The position numbers were made by a program, and so were the translations under genes. A stretch of DNA of 64,000 bases from Micromonospora parva (GTDB lineage: Bacteria > Actinomycetota > Actinomycetes > Mycobacteriales > Micromonosporaceae): contig NZ_JNZS01000005.1 in NCBI RefSeq assembly GCF_000718515.1, forward strand, positions 186,001-250,000. The letters are read 5' to 3'. Position 1 is the first letter of the stretch. Every line of letters begins with the position of its first letter. Shown one piece after another: positions 38,632 to 47,084 of this stretch. A model generated the notes under the pieces. That model did no database searches. It saw nothing but the letters and a program-made list of their open reading frames with translations, and was not told the origin of the DNA.

Positions 38632-39489
38632 ATGACCGACGTCCGGTCAGCGGACCCGGCGGTGGCGGAAACCCCGCCTCCCAACGCCGGCCCCGAGGCG
38701 GGGCGCGCGGGTCGAGGCGCCGGCCTGCGCGCCGGTGCCGATGCGGTGCTGCCCGCGGTCGGCATCCTGACCGCGCTGGCGGCGTGGTGGCTGGTCGCCC
38801 GGCTGGAACTGGTTCACCCGGTCGCCCTGCCGCCGCCCGGTGACGTGCTCAACGCGTTCGTCGAGAAGCCCGTCCAGTTGTTGGAGCACACCTGGGACAC
38901 CACGCTGGAGATCCTGACCGGCTTCGCCCTCTCGGTGGTCGCCGGTGTGCTGATCGGGCTCGCCCTGGCCAGCTCCCGCACTGTGGAGCGGATGTTCACC
39001 CCGCTGCTCGTCGCGGTGAACGCGGTGCCCAAGATCACATTGGGTCCACTGCTGGTGGTGGCGCTGGGCTGGGGCCAGAAACCGATCCTGACCATGGTGT
39101 TCCTGCTCTGCTTCTTCCCGATCGTGCTCTCCACCGCGACCGGGCTGACCACCACGCCGGCCGACCTGGCCGAACTGGTGCGCTCCTGGAACGCCTCCCG
39201 CTGGCAGGCGTTCCGCAAGGTGCGCTTCCCGGCCGCGCTGCCGCAGATCTTCGTCGGGCTCAAGGTGGGCATGCCGCTGGCCGCTATCGGCGCGGTGATC
39301 GGTGAGTTCCAGGCCGGTGAGAGTGGCCTGGGCTACGTCATCACGCAGTACGCGGGCATCGGCGACGCCGCCACCGCCTGGGCGGCGATCATGCTGGTGG
39401 CGCTGGTGAGCATCCTGCTCTACTCGGCGCTCCTGCTGATCGAGCGAATCGCCCTGCCCTGGGTCCGAGAAACCACCAGCAGCCGCTGA
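38632..39489 (+). CDS. ABC transporter permease, SsuC/TauC type
   Basis: Inner-membrane permease of 285 residues with about six helices and the BPD-type EAA-like loop ELVRSWNASRWQAFRKVRFP followed by AALPQIFVGLKVGMPLA. The N-terminal 35 residues are Pro/Ala/Gly-rich and cytoplasmic. A GAGGAGG lies six bases before the ATG. With the binding protein and the divergent ATPase it completes one importer. A perfect 14-bp hairpin closes the operon. Confidence 0.93.
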   Translation: MTDVRSADPAVAETPPPNAGPEAGRAGRGAGLRAGADAVLPAVGILTALAAWWLVARLELVHPVALPPPGDVLNAFVEKPVQLLEHTWDTTLEILTGFALSVVAGVLIGLALASSRTVERMFTPLLVAVNAVPKITLGPLLVVALGWGQKPILTMVFLLCFFPIVLSTATGLTTTPADLAELVRSWNASRWQAFRKVRFPAALPQIFVGLKVGMPLAAIGAVIGEFQAGESGLGYVITQYAGIGDAATAWAAIMLVALVSILLYSALLLIERIALPWVRETTSSR

Positions 39490-39530
39490 AGGCAAACCAA
39501 CAACAGAAGAGATCAATCCCAGAAAACGCG

Positions 39531-39562
39531 AAGGGCCGGCCTCCCATCGGAGGCCGGCCCTT
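39531..39562 (+). terminator. Perfect hairpin after the ABC permease
   Basis: AAGGGCCGGCCTCC (39531-39544) pairs perfectly over 14 bp with 39549-39562 around a CATC loop and begins 41 bp after the permease stop. The right arm ends in TT and is followed by GTCGCG. This is a convincing terminator. Confidence 0.85.
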
Positions 39563-39589
39563 GTCGCGTCGAAGCCGCAGGCGAGTCAG

Positions 39590-39657
39590 GTGTGGCCGAC
39601 CGTGCCCGGCGCAGGGATCAAGCCTGACCGCCCGGAGCCGGGCACGGTCGGCCACAC
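39590..39657. repeat. Hairpin repeat C, copy 2
   Basis: Perfect 21-bp arms (39590-39610 and 39637-39657) enclose the same 26-nt loop seen at 29477-29502. The inner stem GGCCGACCGTGCCC is shared with copy 1, while the outer bases differ in both copies yet stay fully complementary. It lies in the space between convergent genes, after the permease terminator. Confidence 0.95.
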
Positions 39658-39706
39658 CCCCCACCCGGCACCCCGACAAGCCCTGCCAGATGAAAGGCCC
39701 AAGCGT

Positions 39707-40885
39707 CTACCCCGCCAGCCGCCAGCGACCATTGCGGGCGACAAGCGTGGTGAGCGCCTGCGGCATCAGGCCGCTGTGGTTGTCCGGAGTCATGCGGATC
39801 GGGCCGGACAGACCGTCCATCTGGGACGTCTCCAGCACGTCCCGAATGCCGTTGCGGTCGACCTTCCCGATCTCGCCGCCGGCGCGCAGTTCGGCGTCGG
39901 CGATGAGCTGGACGGCGTCCGCGGCGAAGGACGAGGACCCGTTGTAGCCGCCGAAGCGTGCCGTGTAGTCCTGGAACCACTGCCGCCGCGCGGCCTTGGC
40001 CGGCGTGGTCGCGATCACGTCGTCGATCACCATCGTCTGCGTGAAGATCAGCGTCGCCTTCTCGGTCGCCTTGGCGGCCGCGCCGAGGAAGAGGTCCCCG
40101 GCCGCTCCCGCGTCGAAGTAGATCGACCCACGGAAGGTGGTCTGCTGGGCGCTGGCGGCGGCCAGGGTCGCCTGCTCCGGCGGGGTCCAGAAGACCATCG
40201 CGTCGGGCTTGCCCGAGGCGAGCTGCTGCACCTGCCGGTTCACGTCGGTGTCGGTGGTCTTGATCCGCTGCTGCCGGAGCGAGATGTTTGCCTTGTCCAG
40301 CTCGCTCTTGAGGGCGGTCGCGCCCTCCTGGCCGTAGTCGTCGTCGCTGACCAGCATCCCCACCTTGCGGATGTTGTTGCGGCGCAGTTCGGTGGTCAGC
40401 GCGGCGGCGCTGTCCGGGGCGTTAGGGCCCAGCTTGAACACGTAACGCCGTTCGGCGACCGGTGCCGCGATCGCGCCGGAAGCGGCTAGCGCAATGGTGG
40501 GAATCCGCTTCTCGTTGATGGTGCCGACCGCACCGACCGCACATTCGTTGCAGCCGCCCATGATGATGGCGCTGACCCGCGAATCGTTGCTGAAGTCGAC
40601 GATGTTGCGAAGTGACTCGGCGGAGTCGGAACGGTTGTCCTTGACCGTCAGCTTGATCTCCCGGCCGTTCAGTGCTCCGGAGGAGTTCAACTGCTCGACC
40701 TTGAGTTCGAGGGCTCGCTGGTATGTCCGGCCAACAGTGGCTGCGGCGCCGGACAGTTCGAGATCAGCGGCGATCACGATCGGACTCGTGTCCTGCTCTG
40801 CCTCGCCGAACTGGCAGCCGGTGAGCGTGGTGGCCACTACGGCCGATGCGAGCGCCGCGATGGTCGCGGAGCGGATGGGGCTCAA
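39707..40885 (-). CDS. Branched-chain amino-acid type ABC substrate-binding lipoprotein
   Basis: A 392-residue periplasmic-binding-type lipoprotein (Leu/Ile/Val receptor family, type I fold). Signal peptide and lipobox: ASAVVATTLTGC, with Cys at 24. Family blocks include IVIAADLELSGAAATVGRTY, SAIIMGGCNECAVGAVG, VGMLVSDDDYGQEG and DAMVFWTPPEQATL. The start is TTG at 40885, six bases after a GGAGG. No permease or ATPase of this type is adjacent. It is divergent from the conservon, so it may be an orphan receptor feeding information rather than transport, which is speculation. Confidence 0.87.
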   Translation of the reverse strand: MSPIRSATIAALASAVVATTLTGCQFGEAEQDTSPIVIAADLELSGAAATVGRTYQRALELKVEQLNSSGALNGREIKLTVKDNRSDSAESLRNIVDFSNDSRVSAIIMGGCNECAVGAVGTINEKRIPTIALAASGAIAAPVAERRYVFKLGPNAPDSAAALTTELRRNNIRKVGMLVSDDDYGQEGATALKSELDKANISLRQQRIKTTDTDVNRQVQQLASGKPDAMVFWTPPEQATLAAASAQQTTFRGSIYFDAGAAGDLFLGAAAKATEKATLIFTQTMVIDDVIATTPAKAARRQWFQDYTARFGGYNGSSSFAADAVQLIADAELRAGGEIGKVDRNGIRDVLETSQMDGLSGPIRMTPDNHSGLMPQALTTLVARNGRWRLAG

Positions 40886-41329
40886 CTCAGTCCTCCAGGT
40901 GCGGGCGCGGGCGCTGCCCGGTCACCGCCGCTAATCCGTCCTCAGTGGAGGGCGGGATCTTCTCTGCCGTACGGTGTGCGCGAAGCCTGCAAAACCTTGC
41001 CAATGGCCGGCGCTGTGGTCAAGCGCGGACCCCGGTGGCATTTTCGGGACGGCCATCCCACATGCTGGGGTAACGCAATGTTTGCAAAAGCTCACTTTGC
41101 ATACACGCGTGACCACTCTGGAGTTACATGCCCTGTTCAGGGGCTTGCGGAAATGAAGGTATCAGTTGACCGGATCACGGGATGCGCTCCGTCCGACCGT
41201 TTCCTACCTCACTGCGGCTTCCCAAACACGATCATCTCTGATGAAATCGCGGCCGTGCCGCGCGTGGTCCCCTCCGCTTACGGCATGGCTCGGCGGCTCA
41301 GGCGGGGAAGAAACGACGGAGGCGATGTC
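40886..41329. other. Divergent intergenic region before the conservon
   Basis: The 444 bp separate the minus-strand binding lipoprotein from the sensor kinase. The section around 41075-41115 is unusually AT-rich for this genome and contains TGCAAA (41083-41088) and TTTGCA (41096-41101) as an inverted pair seven bases apart. TTGACC at 41166-41171 could be a -35 element, but no matching -10 was found. The frame of the kinase is open through this whole region, yet the translation lacks family similarity, so I treat it as regulatory. Confidence 0.5.
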
Positions 41330-44300
41330 GTGAGCACCGGACCGACGACCCTGCCCGCGCTCGGCGACAGCAACCGGCGTGAACGCCGACGGATGCCGAG
41401 ACTGCGCGACGCCCGGATCCGGTCCAAGCTGGCGCTGATTCTGGTCGTCCCGGTGGCGGCGGTGATCGCGCTGGCCACGGTCCGTCTGATCTCCGTCGGC
41501 GAAGGCGCCTTCGACGCCACCCGGGCCCGGTCGCTGACCGCCCTCTCCATCGACGTCAGCGCTCTCACCCAGGATCTCCACGCCGAGCGGATGGCCGCAG
41601 CCGCCTACCTGGCCACCCCGCAGCAGCCGGCCGACGCGTACAACCTGCGGGTCCGCCAGACGCAGCAGAAGGTGGACGAGTACCGCGCCGAGCGAGGCCG
41701 GATCGGCGACGTGCCGGCCGCCCTACGGGACCGGCTGGCCGCCATCGACGACCACCTGGCCACTCTGGACGGCACCCGCCAGGAGGTGCTGGACCGCCGG
41801 CAGATGGCGGTCGCCGAGGCGGTGCTCCGCTACGGGGTCATCCTCACCGACCTGGTTTCGTACGGTGACGGTCTGGCCCAGCTGCCCGGCGACGAGAGCC
41901 TGGCGGACAGCCGCCGCGCCGTCGCCGCGTTCGCCCGCGCCAAGGCTTCCGTCGCCGAGGAAGAGGCGGTCGCCTTCACCGCGCTGACGGCCGGCCAGCT
42001 CGACTCGGAGCAGTTCTCGTCCTTCGTGGCAACGTTGACCGGTCAGCAGGAGGCCCTGGTCGCCTTCTCGCTGGCCGCCGACCCGGTGCAGCGCGGCCTG
42101 GTCAACAGCACCGTCTCCGGCGACGCGGTCGGTCTGTCCGACCGGGTGGCCACCGACATCACCCGCTCGGTCGGGCAGCGCCCGCTGGTCAGCGCGCAGG
42201 ACGCCACCGCGGCCATCGGCGCCGTGAACGACCTGATGCGCTGGGCCGAGATCCAACTGCAGGACCGACTGCTCCAGCAGGCCGACCAGGCGCGTTCGGA
42301 CGTCATCCGGCAGGCAGTGGTCGAGTCGGTGCTGGTGCTGCTGACCCTGATCATCGCCGTGTCGCTGGCCGTGGTGCTGGCCCGCTCGCTCAACCACTCG
42401 CTGCGCCGACTGCGTGAGGGCGCCCTCTCGGTGGCCAACCACGACCTGCCCGACGCCGTGCAGCGGCTGCAGAACATGGGCAGCGTGGGCGACGGCGGGG
42501 TGGACGAGATCGTCCGCCAGGTCCGCGACCCCATCCAGCTCAACAGTCGCGACGAGGTCGGTCAGGTGGCGCTGGCCTTCAACGTCGTCCACCGGGAGGC
42601 GGTGCGGGTCGCCGCCGAGCAGGCGGCACTGCGGACCAGCGTCTCGGCGATGTTCCTCAACCTGGCCCGCCGCAGTCAGACCCTGGTCGACCGGATGATC
42701 GGCGAGCTGGACGCGATCGAGCGCGGCGAGGAGGACCCGAAGCGGCTCGCGCAGCTCTTCGAACTGGACCACCTGGCCACTCGAATGCGCCGCAACGACG
42801 AGAACCTGCTGGTCCTGGCCGGCGCCGACTCCGCCGTACCGCGTCGTGACGACGCGTTGGTGGTGGACGTGCTGCGCGCCGCCCAGTCCGAGGTGGAGCT
42901 GTACAACCGCATCGAGTTCGGGACCGTGGACACCGACATCTCGGTGGCCGCCCACGCGGTCAACGACGTGGTACGTCTCGTCGCCGAACTCCTCGACAAC
43001 GCCACCCGGTTCTCACCGCCGAACACCACTGTGGTCGCCGACGGTCGCCGGATCCGCGACTACGTGCTGATCCAGATCGAGGACCGTGGGCTCGGCCTCA
43101 CCGACGAACAGCTCGACTCGCTCAACCGGCGGCTGGCCGCCCCGCCGAGCGTCGACGTCGCCGCGTTCCGGCTGATGGGTCTGGCCGTGGTGAGTCGGCT
43201 CGCCTCCCGCTACGGCATCCGGGTGGAGCTGCGCCGCAACGTCGAGGGCGGCACCGTAGCCCAGGTGACGCTGCCCGCCACCACGGTGGTGCTGCCCAGC
43301 AACCGGGGCCGGGAGCAGGTGCTCACCCGGCCGCGTCAGCCGATGGCCGTGGAGCAGACGCCGCTCACCCCGGTCGGTCACGCCGAGCAGTTCGCCGGTG
43401 CCGCCACGTCGGCGGCGACGCTGCCCGACCAGTGGCGGACCAGCACGCCGGCACCCGCCCAGTGGCAGTCACCGCTCGACTCGCGGGACACCACCCCGGC
43501 CGTACAGGCGGGTGGCTACACCGGACCGCGCTCGACCATGCCGCCCGTACCCGCCGACCCGGCACCGGCCGCTCCGGCACCCGCCGCCCCGCTCCCGCCG
43601 GCACGTCCGGCGTACAGCAACGGCGCGGGCGCCTCGATGGGCAGCCCGACGGTGGCCTACCCGACGGTCGACCCGCTGCCACGTCGGGGCGCCACCGCGG
43701 ATGGCGCGGACGGGCGCGGCGGCCAGGGCCTTCCGGTCGGGCCGGTCGCCGGGCCGGGTGCGGTGGCACCACCGGCCGCACCGCCGGTCCCCGCCGCACC
43801 GCCGGTGCCTGCCGTGCCGTCGGTGCCCGCCGCACCGGTCAGCACCCGGCCCGACTTCCCCGCCGAAGCGCCGATCTTCCGGGAGATGGAAGCGGTCTGG
43901 TTCCGGTCCCACGGCGACGACGCCACCGCGATCTTCACCCGGCCCAACTTCGACGAGCCGCCCGCACCCGCCGCCGACTCCGGGCTGCGCAGCGGCAACA
44001 GCGCGGCGTCCGTGCCGGCCGCGCCGGCCCGGCCGAAGCTGCCGACCCGCACCCCGGGCAGCTCCGACGGCACGACCGCGCCGGGCACCGGGGGCAACGG
44101 CGGCGCGACGATGGACGGGTTCGCCGCCCGGTCGTCGGCGCCACCGTCGTACACCCCGACCCCGAGCCCGGCACCGGCTGGCCGGACGGCTCCGGCCGCG
44201 CCCGCTCCCGACCCGGAGGCCTGGCGTACGGCGGCCGACGAGGGCTGGTCGCGGGCAAGCCGGGCTGCCGAGCCGGCCCCCGCCGGGACCACCCGTTCCG

Positions 44301-44488
44301 GGTTGCCCAAGCGGGTGCCGCAGGCACAGCTCGTGCCGGGTGGCATCGAGCCCAAGAGCGGCCGGGACCGCAGCCGGCGGACCCCGGATGAAGTACGTGG
44401 TCTGCTGTCGGCCTACCACCGCGGTGTGCAGCGCGGTCGTACGGCCGGAACGGACCTGAACAGCACCTCGACCAAGGAGAGCCGATGA
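41330..44488 (+). CDS. cvnA: Conservon sensor histidine kinase-like protein (CvnA) with nitrate-sensing-type domain
   Basis: A 1052-residue membrane sensor. TM1 is at about 33-53 (LALILVVPVAAVIALAT), an extracellular NIT-like helical domain spans about 55-325, TM2 is near 327-350 and a HAMP linker follows. The kinase-like region has DHLATRMRRNDENLLVLAG, N-box LVAELLDNATRFSPP and G-box EDRGLGL. The phosphoacceptor segment reads NLARRSQTLVDRM, without a His, as usual for CvnA proteins. From about 660 to the end it is Pro/Ala-rich and probably disordered. The GTG at 41330 lies seven bases after GGAGG. The stop overlaps the next gene. Confidence 0.92.
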   Translation: MSTGPTTLPALGDSNRRERRRMPRLRDARIRSKLALILVVPVAAVIALATVRLISVGEGAFDATRARSLTALSIDVSALTQDLHAERMAAAAYLATPQQPADAYNLRVRQTQQKVDEYRAERGRIGDVPAALRDRLAAIDDHLATLDGTRQEVLDRRQMAVAEAVLRYGVILTDLVSYGDGLAQLPGDESLADSRRAVAAFARAKASVAEEEAVAFTALTAGQLDSEQFSSFVATLTGQQEALVAFSLAADPVQRGLVNSTVSGDAVGLSDRVATDITRSVGQRPLVSAQDATAAIGAVNDLMRWAEIQLQDRLLQQADQARSDVIRQAVVESVLVLLTLIIAVSLAVVLARSLNHSLRRLREGALSVANHDLPDAVQRLQNMGSVGDGGVDEIVRQVRDPIQLNSRDEVGQVALAFNVVHREAVRVAAEQAALRTSVSAMFLNLARRSQTLVDRMIGELDAIERGEEDPKRLAQLFELDHLATRMRRNDENLLVLAGADSAVPRRDDALVVDVLRAAQSEVELYNRIEFGTVDTDISVAAHAVNDVVRLVAELLDNATRFSPPNTTVVADGRRIRDYVLIQIEDRGLGLTDEQLDSLNRRLAAPPSVDVAAFRLMGLAVVSRLASRYGIRVELRRNVEGGTVAQVTLPATTVVLPSNRGREQVLTRPRQPMAVEQTPLTPVGHAEQFAGAATSAATLPDQWRTSTPAPAQWQSPLDSRDTTPAVQAGGYTGPRSTMPPVPADPAPAAPAPAAPLPPARPAYSNGAGASMGSPTVAYPTVDPLPRRGATADGADGRGGQGLPVGPVAGPGAVAPPAAPPVPAAPPVPAVPSVPAAPVSTRPDFPAEAPIFREMEAVWFRSHGDDATAIFTRPNFDEPPAPAADSGLRSGNSAASVPAAPARPKLPTRTPGSSDGTTAPGTGGNGGATMDGFAARSSAPPSYTPTPSPAPAGRTAPAAPAPDPEAWRTAADEGWSRASRAAEPAPAGTTRSGLPKRVPQAQLVPGGIEPKSGRDRSRRTPDEVRGLLSAYHRGVQRGRTAGTDLNSTSTKESR

Positions 44489-44892
44489 ACAGGCCAGCTG
44501 CCATGCAGGACATGGGTTGGCTGCTCACCAACTTCGCCGACAGCGTGGCGGGCATCGCCCACGTGGTGGCGGTGTCCGCAGACGGGCTGTTGCTCGCGTC
44601 CTCCCGGGACCTGCCGGCGGACCGGGCGGACCAGCTCGCTGCGATCACCTCCGGGGTGGTGAGCCTGACCGAGGGCGCGGCCCGGATGTTCAGCGCGGGC
44701 GGGGTGTTGCAGACAGTCATCGAGATGGACAGCGGGTACCTCTTCCTGATGTCGATCAGCGACGGTTCGTCGATGGCCGTGCTGGCCGCGCGCAGCTGCG
44801 ACGTGGGTCAGGTGGGCTACGAGATGGCGTTGCTGGTCGAACGGGTGGGCGCCGCGCTGGTGCCGCTGCCGCGCGACGCGGTGCGCTCTTAA
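44485..44892 (+). CDS. cvnB: Roadblock/LC7 domain protein (CvnB)
   Basis: A 135-residue roadblock/LC7 protein (DMGWLLTNFADSVAGIAHVV, AVSADGLLLASSRDLP, AAITSGVVSLTEGAARMF). In conservons this protein partners the GTPase and is thought to act as a regulator or scaffold at the membrane below the sensor kinase. The ATG overlaps the CvnA stop by four bases. cvnC follows after 89 bp. Confidence 0.95.
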   Translation: MNRPAAMQDMGWLLTNFADSVAGIAHVVAVSADGLLLASSRDLPADRADQLAAITSGVVSLTEGAARMFSAGGVLQTVIEMDSGYLFLMSISDGSSMAVLAARSCDVGQVGYEMALLVERVGAALVPLPRDAVRS

Positions 44893-44981
44893 CACCGGGG
44901 GACGGCGCTCACTTCGAGTGCCGGACCAGGGACGAGAGGCGGCGCAGGCCGGCTCCGCAAGGGACGAGGAGGTGACCGGGA

Positions 44982-45347
44982 ATGGACCAACGACGCGCTG
45001 ACCCGCGCGGCGCGCTGGTGCGTCCGTACGCGGTCACCCGTGGTCGTACCGAGCCCCGACAGGACATCGCCCTTGAGGCCGTCCTCACCGCCTCGCCCAC
45101 CCAGGTCGCGGAGTCCCGCTTCGCCGGGCACGACAAGCACCGCATCGCCACGGTCTGTGAGGGCCGAGCACAGTCGCTGGCGGAGATCGCCGCGTACACC
45201 CGGATGCCGCTGGGCGTCGCCCGGGTGTTGGTCGCCGACATGGTGGCCGAGAGCCTGCTGACGTTACACACTGCTGCTCCCGCCGAGGGGTTCGAGGAGC
45301 GGATGGAACTGCTTGGAAGGGTGCTAAGTGGACTTCGCAGGCTATGA
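44982..45347 (+). CDS. cvnC: DUF742 protein (CvnC)
   Basis: A 121-residue DUF742 protein with VRPYAVTRGRTEP at the start and a winged-helix-like region (IATVCEGRAQSLAEIAAYTR, LGVARVLVADMVAESLL). DUF742 proteins occur almost only in conservons and may act in signal relay or DNA binding; this is not settled. The gene ends 20 bases inside the GTPase gene, so the two are translationally coupled. Confidence 0.95.
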   Translation: MDQRRADPRGALVRPYAVTRGRTEPRQDIALEAVLTASPTQVAESRFAGHDKHRIATVCEGRAQSLAEIAAYTRMPLGVARVLVADMVAESLLTLHTAAPAEGFEERMELLGRVLSGLRRL

Positions 45348-45951
45348 CCCCGCAGGGGGGCGGCCGGGCCGGGGAATCGTATCCGCGAAGATCGTCGTCG
45401 CGGGCGGCTTCGGCGTCGGTAAGACGACACTGGTCGGGGCGATCTCCGAGATCACACCGCTGACCACCGAGGCGTTGATGACCGCGGCGGGTGTCGGCAT
45501 CGACGACCCGTCCAAGGTGCCGGGCAAGGAGACCACCACGGTCGCCATGGACTTCGGCCGGATCACCATGGCCCAGGACCTGATCCTGTACCTCTTCGGT
45601 ACACCGGGTCAGACGCGGTTCTGGTTCATGTGGGACGAGATCATCCGGGGGGCGGTGGGTGCCGCCGTGCTGGTGGACACCCGCCGGATCACCGATGCCT
45701 TCGCCCCGCTGGACTACTTCGAGAACCGCAACCTGCCGTACGTGGTGGCGCTGAACAAGTTCGACGGCGCTCCGCAGTACGAGGCGGAGGAGGTCCGCGA
45801 GGCGCTGGCCATCTCGCCGCAGGTGCCGCTGGTGATGACCGACGCCCGGCAGCGGGACTCGGTCAAGCAGGTGCTGGTGACGGTGGTCGAGCACGCCATG
45901 CTCCGGCTCCAGTCGGAGCACGGGCGGGGCTTCCCGACGCCGGTCGGCTGA
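45328..45951 (+). CDS. cvnD: Conservon small GTPase (CvnD)
   Basis: A 207-residue ATP/GTP-binding protein of the MglA-like conservon type. P-loop GGFGVGKTT, switch region ETTTVAMDFGRI, G3-like YLFGTPGQTRFWFMW and the guanine-specificity LNKFDG are present. It presumably cycles with the roadblock protein below the CvnA sensor. The GTG start lies within the end of cvnC. A strong hairpin follows the stop. Confidence 0.95.
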   Translation: MDFAGYDPAGGRPGRGIVSAKIVVAGGFGVGKTTLVGAISEITPLTTEALMTAAGVGIDDPSKVPGKETTTVAMDFGRITMAQDLILYLFGTPGQTRFWFMWDEIIRGAVGAAVLVDTRRITDAFAPLDYFENRNLPYVVALNKFDGAPQYEAEEVREALAISPQVPLVMTDARQRDSVKQVLVTVVEHAMLRLQSEHGRGFPTPVG

Positions 45952-45956
45952 ACCAC

Positions 45957-45994
45957 CGCGTCACGGCCGGCGCGCGACGGCCGGCCGTGACGCG
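45957..45994. terminator. Bidirectional hairpin after the conservon
   Basis: CGCGTCACGGCCGGC (45957-45971) pairs perfectly over 15 bp with 45980-45994 around an eight-base loop. It exactly fills the 44-bp gap between the convergent conservon GTPase and the HemD-like regulator genes, so it should serve both. Confidence 0.85.
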
Positions 45995-45995
45995 T

Positions 45996-47084
45996 TCAGT
46001 CCACCCGCAGCCGGTACCCGCGCTTGACCACGGTCTGCACCACGCGGGGCGCGCGCAGGCCGGCCCGCAGGCGGGCGACGGCCATCTCCACGGCGTGCTC
46101 GTCGGCGCCCCGGGGCAGGGTCCGCAGCAACGCCGTGCGGGACAGCACCCGCCCCGGTGACTGGGCCAGCGCCCGCAACACCGCCATCGGTGCGGGCGCG
46201 AGCGGCCGCAGCTCGCCGTCGATCACCGCGGCGTGCCCGCGCAACGTGAGCAGGTGCCCGGCGGCCTTGAACGTCACGGTCCGGCGGGGCAGCTCGTCGA
46301 CGATGGTCCGTACCAGCGCGCCCAACCGGGCCCGACCCGGCGCGCTCACCGGCACCCCGCGTCGCAGCAGCGGCTCGGCGGTCACCGCGCCGACGCAACT
46401 GGCCAGCACATCACCGCGCAACGCGGACAGCACCGCGTCGGTGCGGTCCCCGGCGGCCCGCAGCAACGCCTCGGCCGCCGGCGCCGAGGTGAACGTCACC
46501 GCGTCCACCAGCCGGCCGGCGATCAGGTCGATCAACCGGTGCAGCGGCGCCGGGTCGGTCGGCGGTGCCCAGCGGTAGACCGGCACCTCGATGACGGTGG
46601 CGCCCGCCGCCTCCAGCGCGAGCGTGCACTCGGGTTGCCGCTCGCCGTGCAGCTGCATGGCGATCACCTGCCCGGCGACGCCGCGCCGACGCAGGTGGTC
46701 GACCACCTCGTCGCAGCTCTCCGAGGCCGGCGACCACTGGTCGTGCAGGCCGGCCGCCCGGATCGCGCCGCGGGCCTTCGGGCCGCGCGCCACCACGTAC
46801 GAGCTGGCCAGCACGGAACGCAGCGGCTCGGCCAGCCCCCAACCCTCGGCCGCCTCCAGCCAACCGCGCATACCGATGCCGGTGTTGGCCATCAGGATGT
46901 CCGGCGGCTGGTCGAGGCAGGCGCGGGTCGCCTCACGCAGCTCGGTGTCGTCGGAGAGCGGCACGATCCGCAACGCCGGGGCGAGCACCACCCGGGCGCC
47001 CCGTCGTTCGAGCAGCGCGGCCAGCTCGTCGCGCCGCCGGTCGGCGGTCACCCCGATGGTGAAGCCCGCCAGTTCTTCCCGCAT
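45996..47084 (-). CDS. nnaR: Uroporphyrinogen-III synthase-like / winged-helix regulator (NnaR type)
   Basis: The first 260 residues are a uroporphyrinogen-III synthase (HemD) fold (FTIGVTADRRRDELAALL, DAVTFTSAPAAEALL). The last 100 form an OmpR-type winged helix (RALAQSPGRVLSRTALLRTL, AVEMAVARLRAGL, VVKRGYRLRV). This fusion is the architecture of Streptomyces NnaR, a nitrite/nitrate assimilation regulator working with GlnR. It is the last gene of the nas/nir operon, and its ATG overlaps the nirD stop. Whether the HemD part is catalytic or only senses tetrapyrrole is unknown. Confidence 0.85.
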   Translation of the reverse strand: MREELAGFTIGVTADRRRDELAALLERRGARVVLAPALRIVPLSDDTELREATRACLDQPPDILMANTGIGMRGWLEAAEGWGLAEPLRSVLASSYVVARGPKARGAIRAAGLHDQWSPASESCDEVVDHLRRRGVAGQVIAMQLHGERQPECTLALEAAGATVIEVPVYRWAPPTDPAPLHRLIDLIAGRLVDAVTFTSAPAAEALLRAAGDRTDAVLSALRGDVLASCVGAVTAEPLLRRGVPVSAPGRARLGALVRTIVDELPRRTVTFKAAGHLLTLRGHAAVIDGELRPLAPAPMAVLRALAQSPGRVLSRTALLRTLPRGADEHAVEMAVARLRAGLRAPRVVQTVVKRGYRLRVD

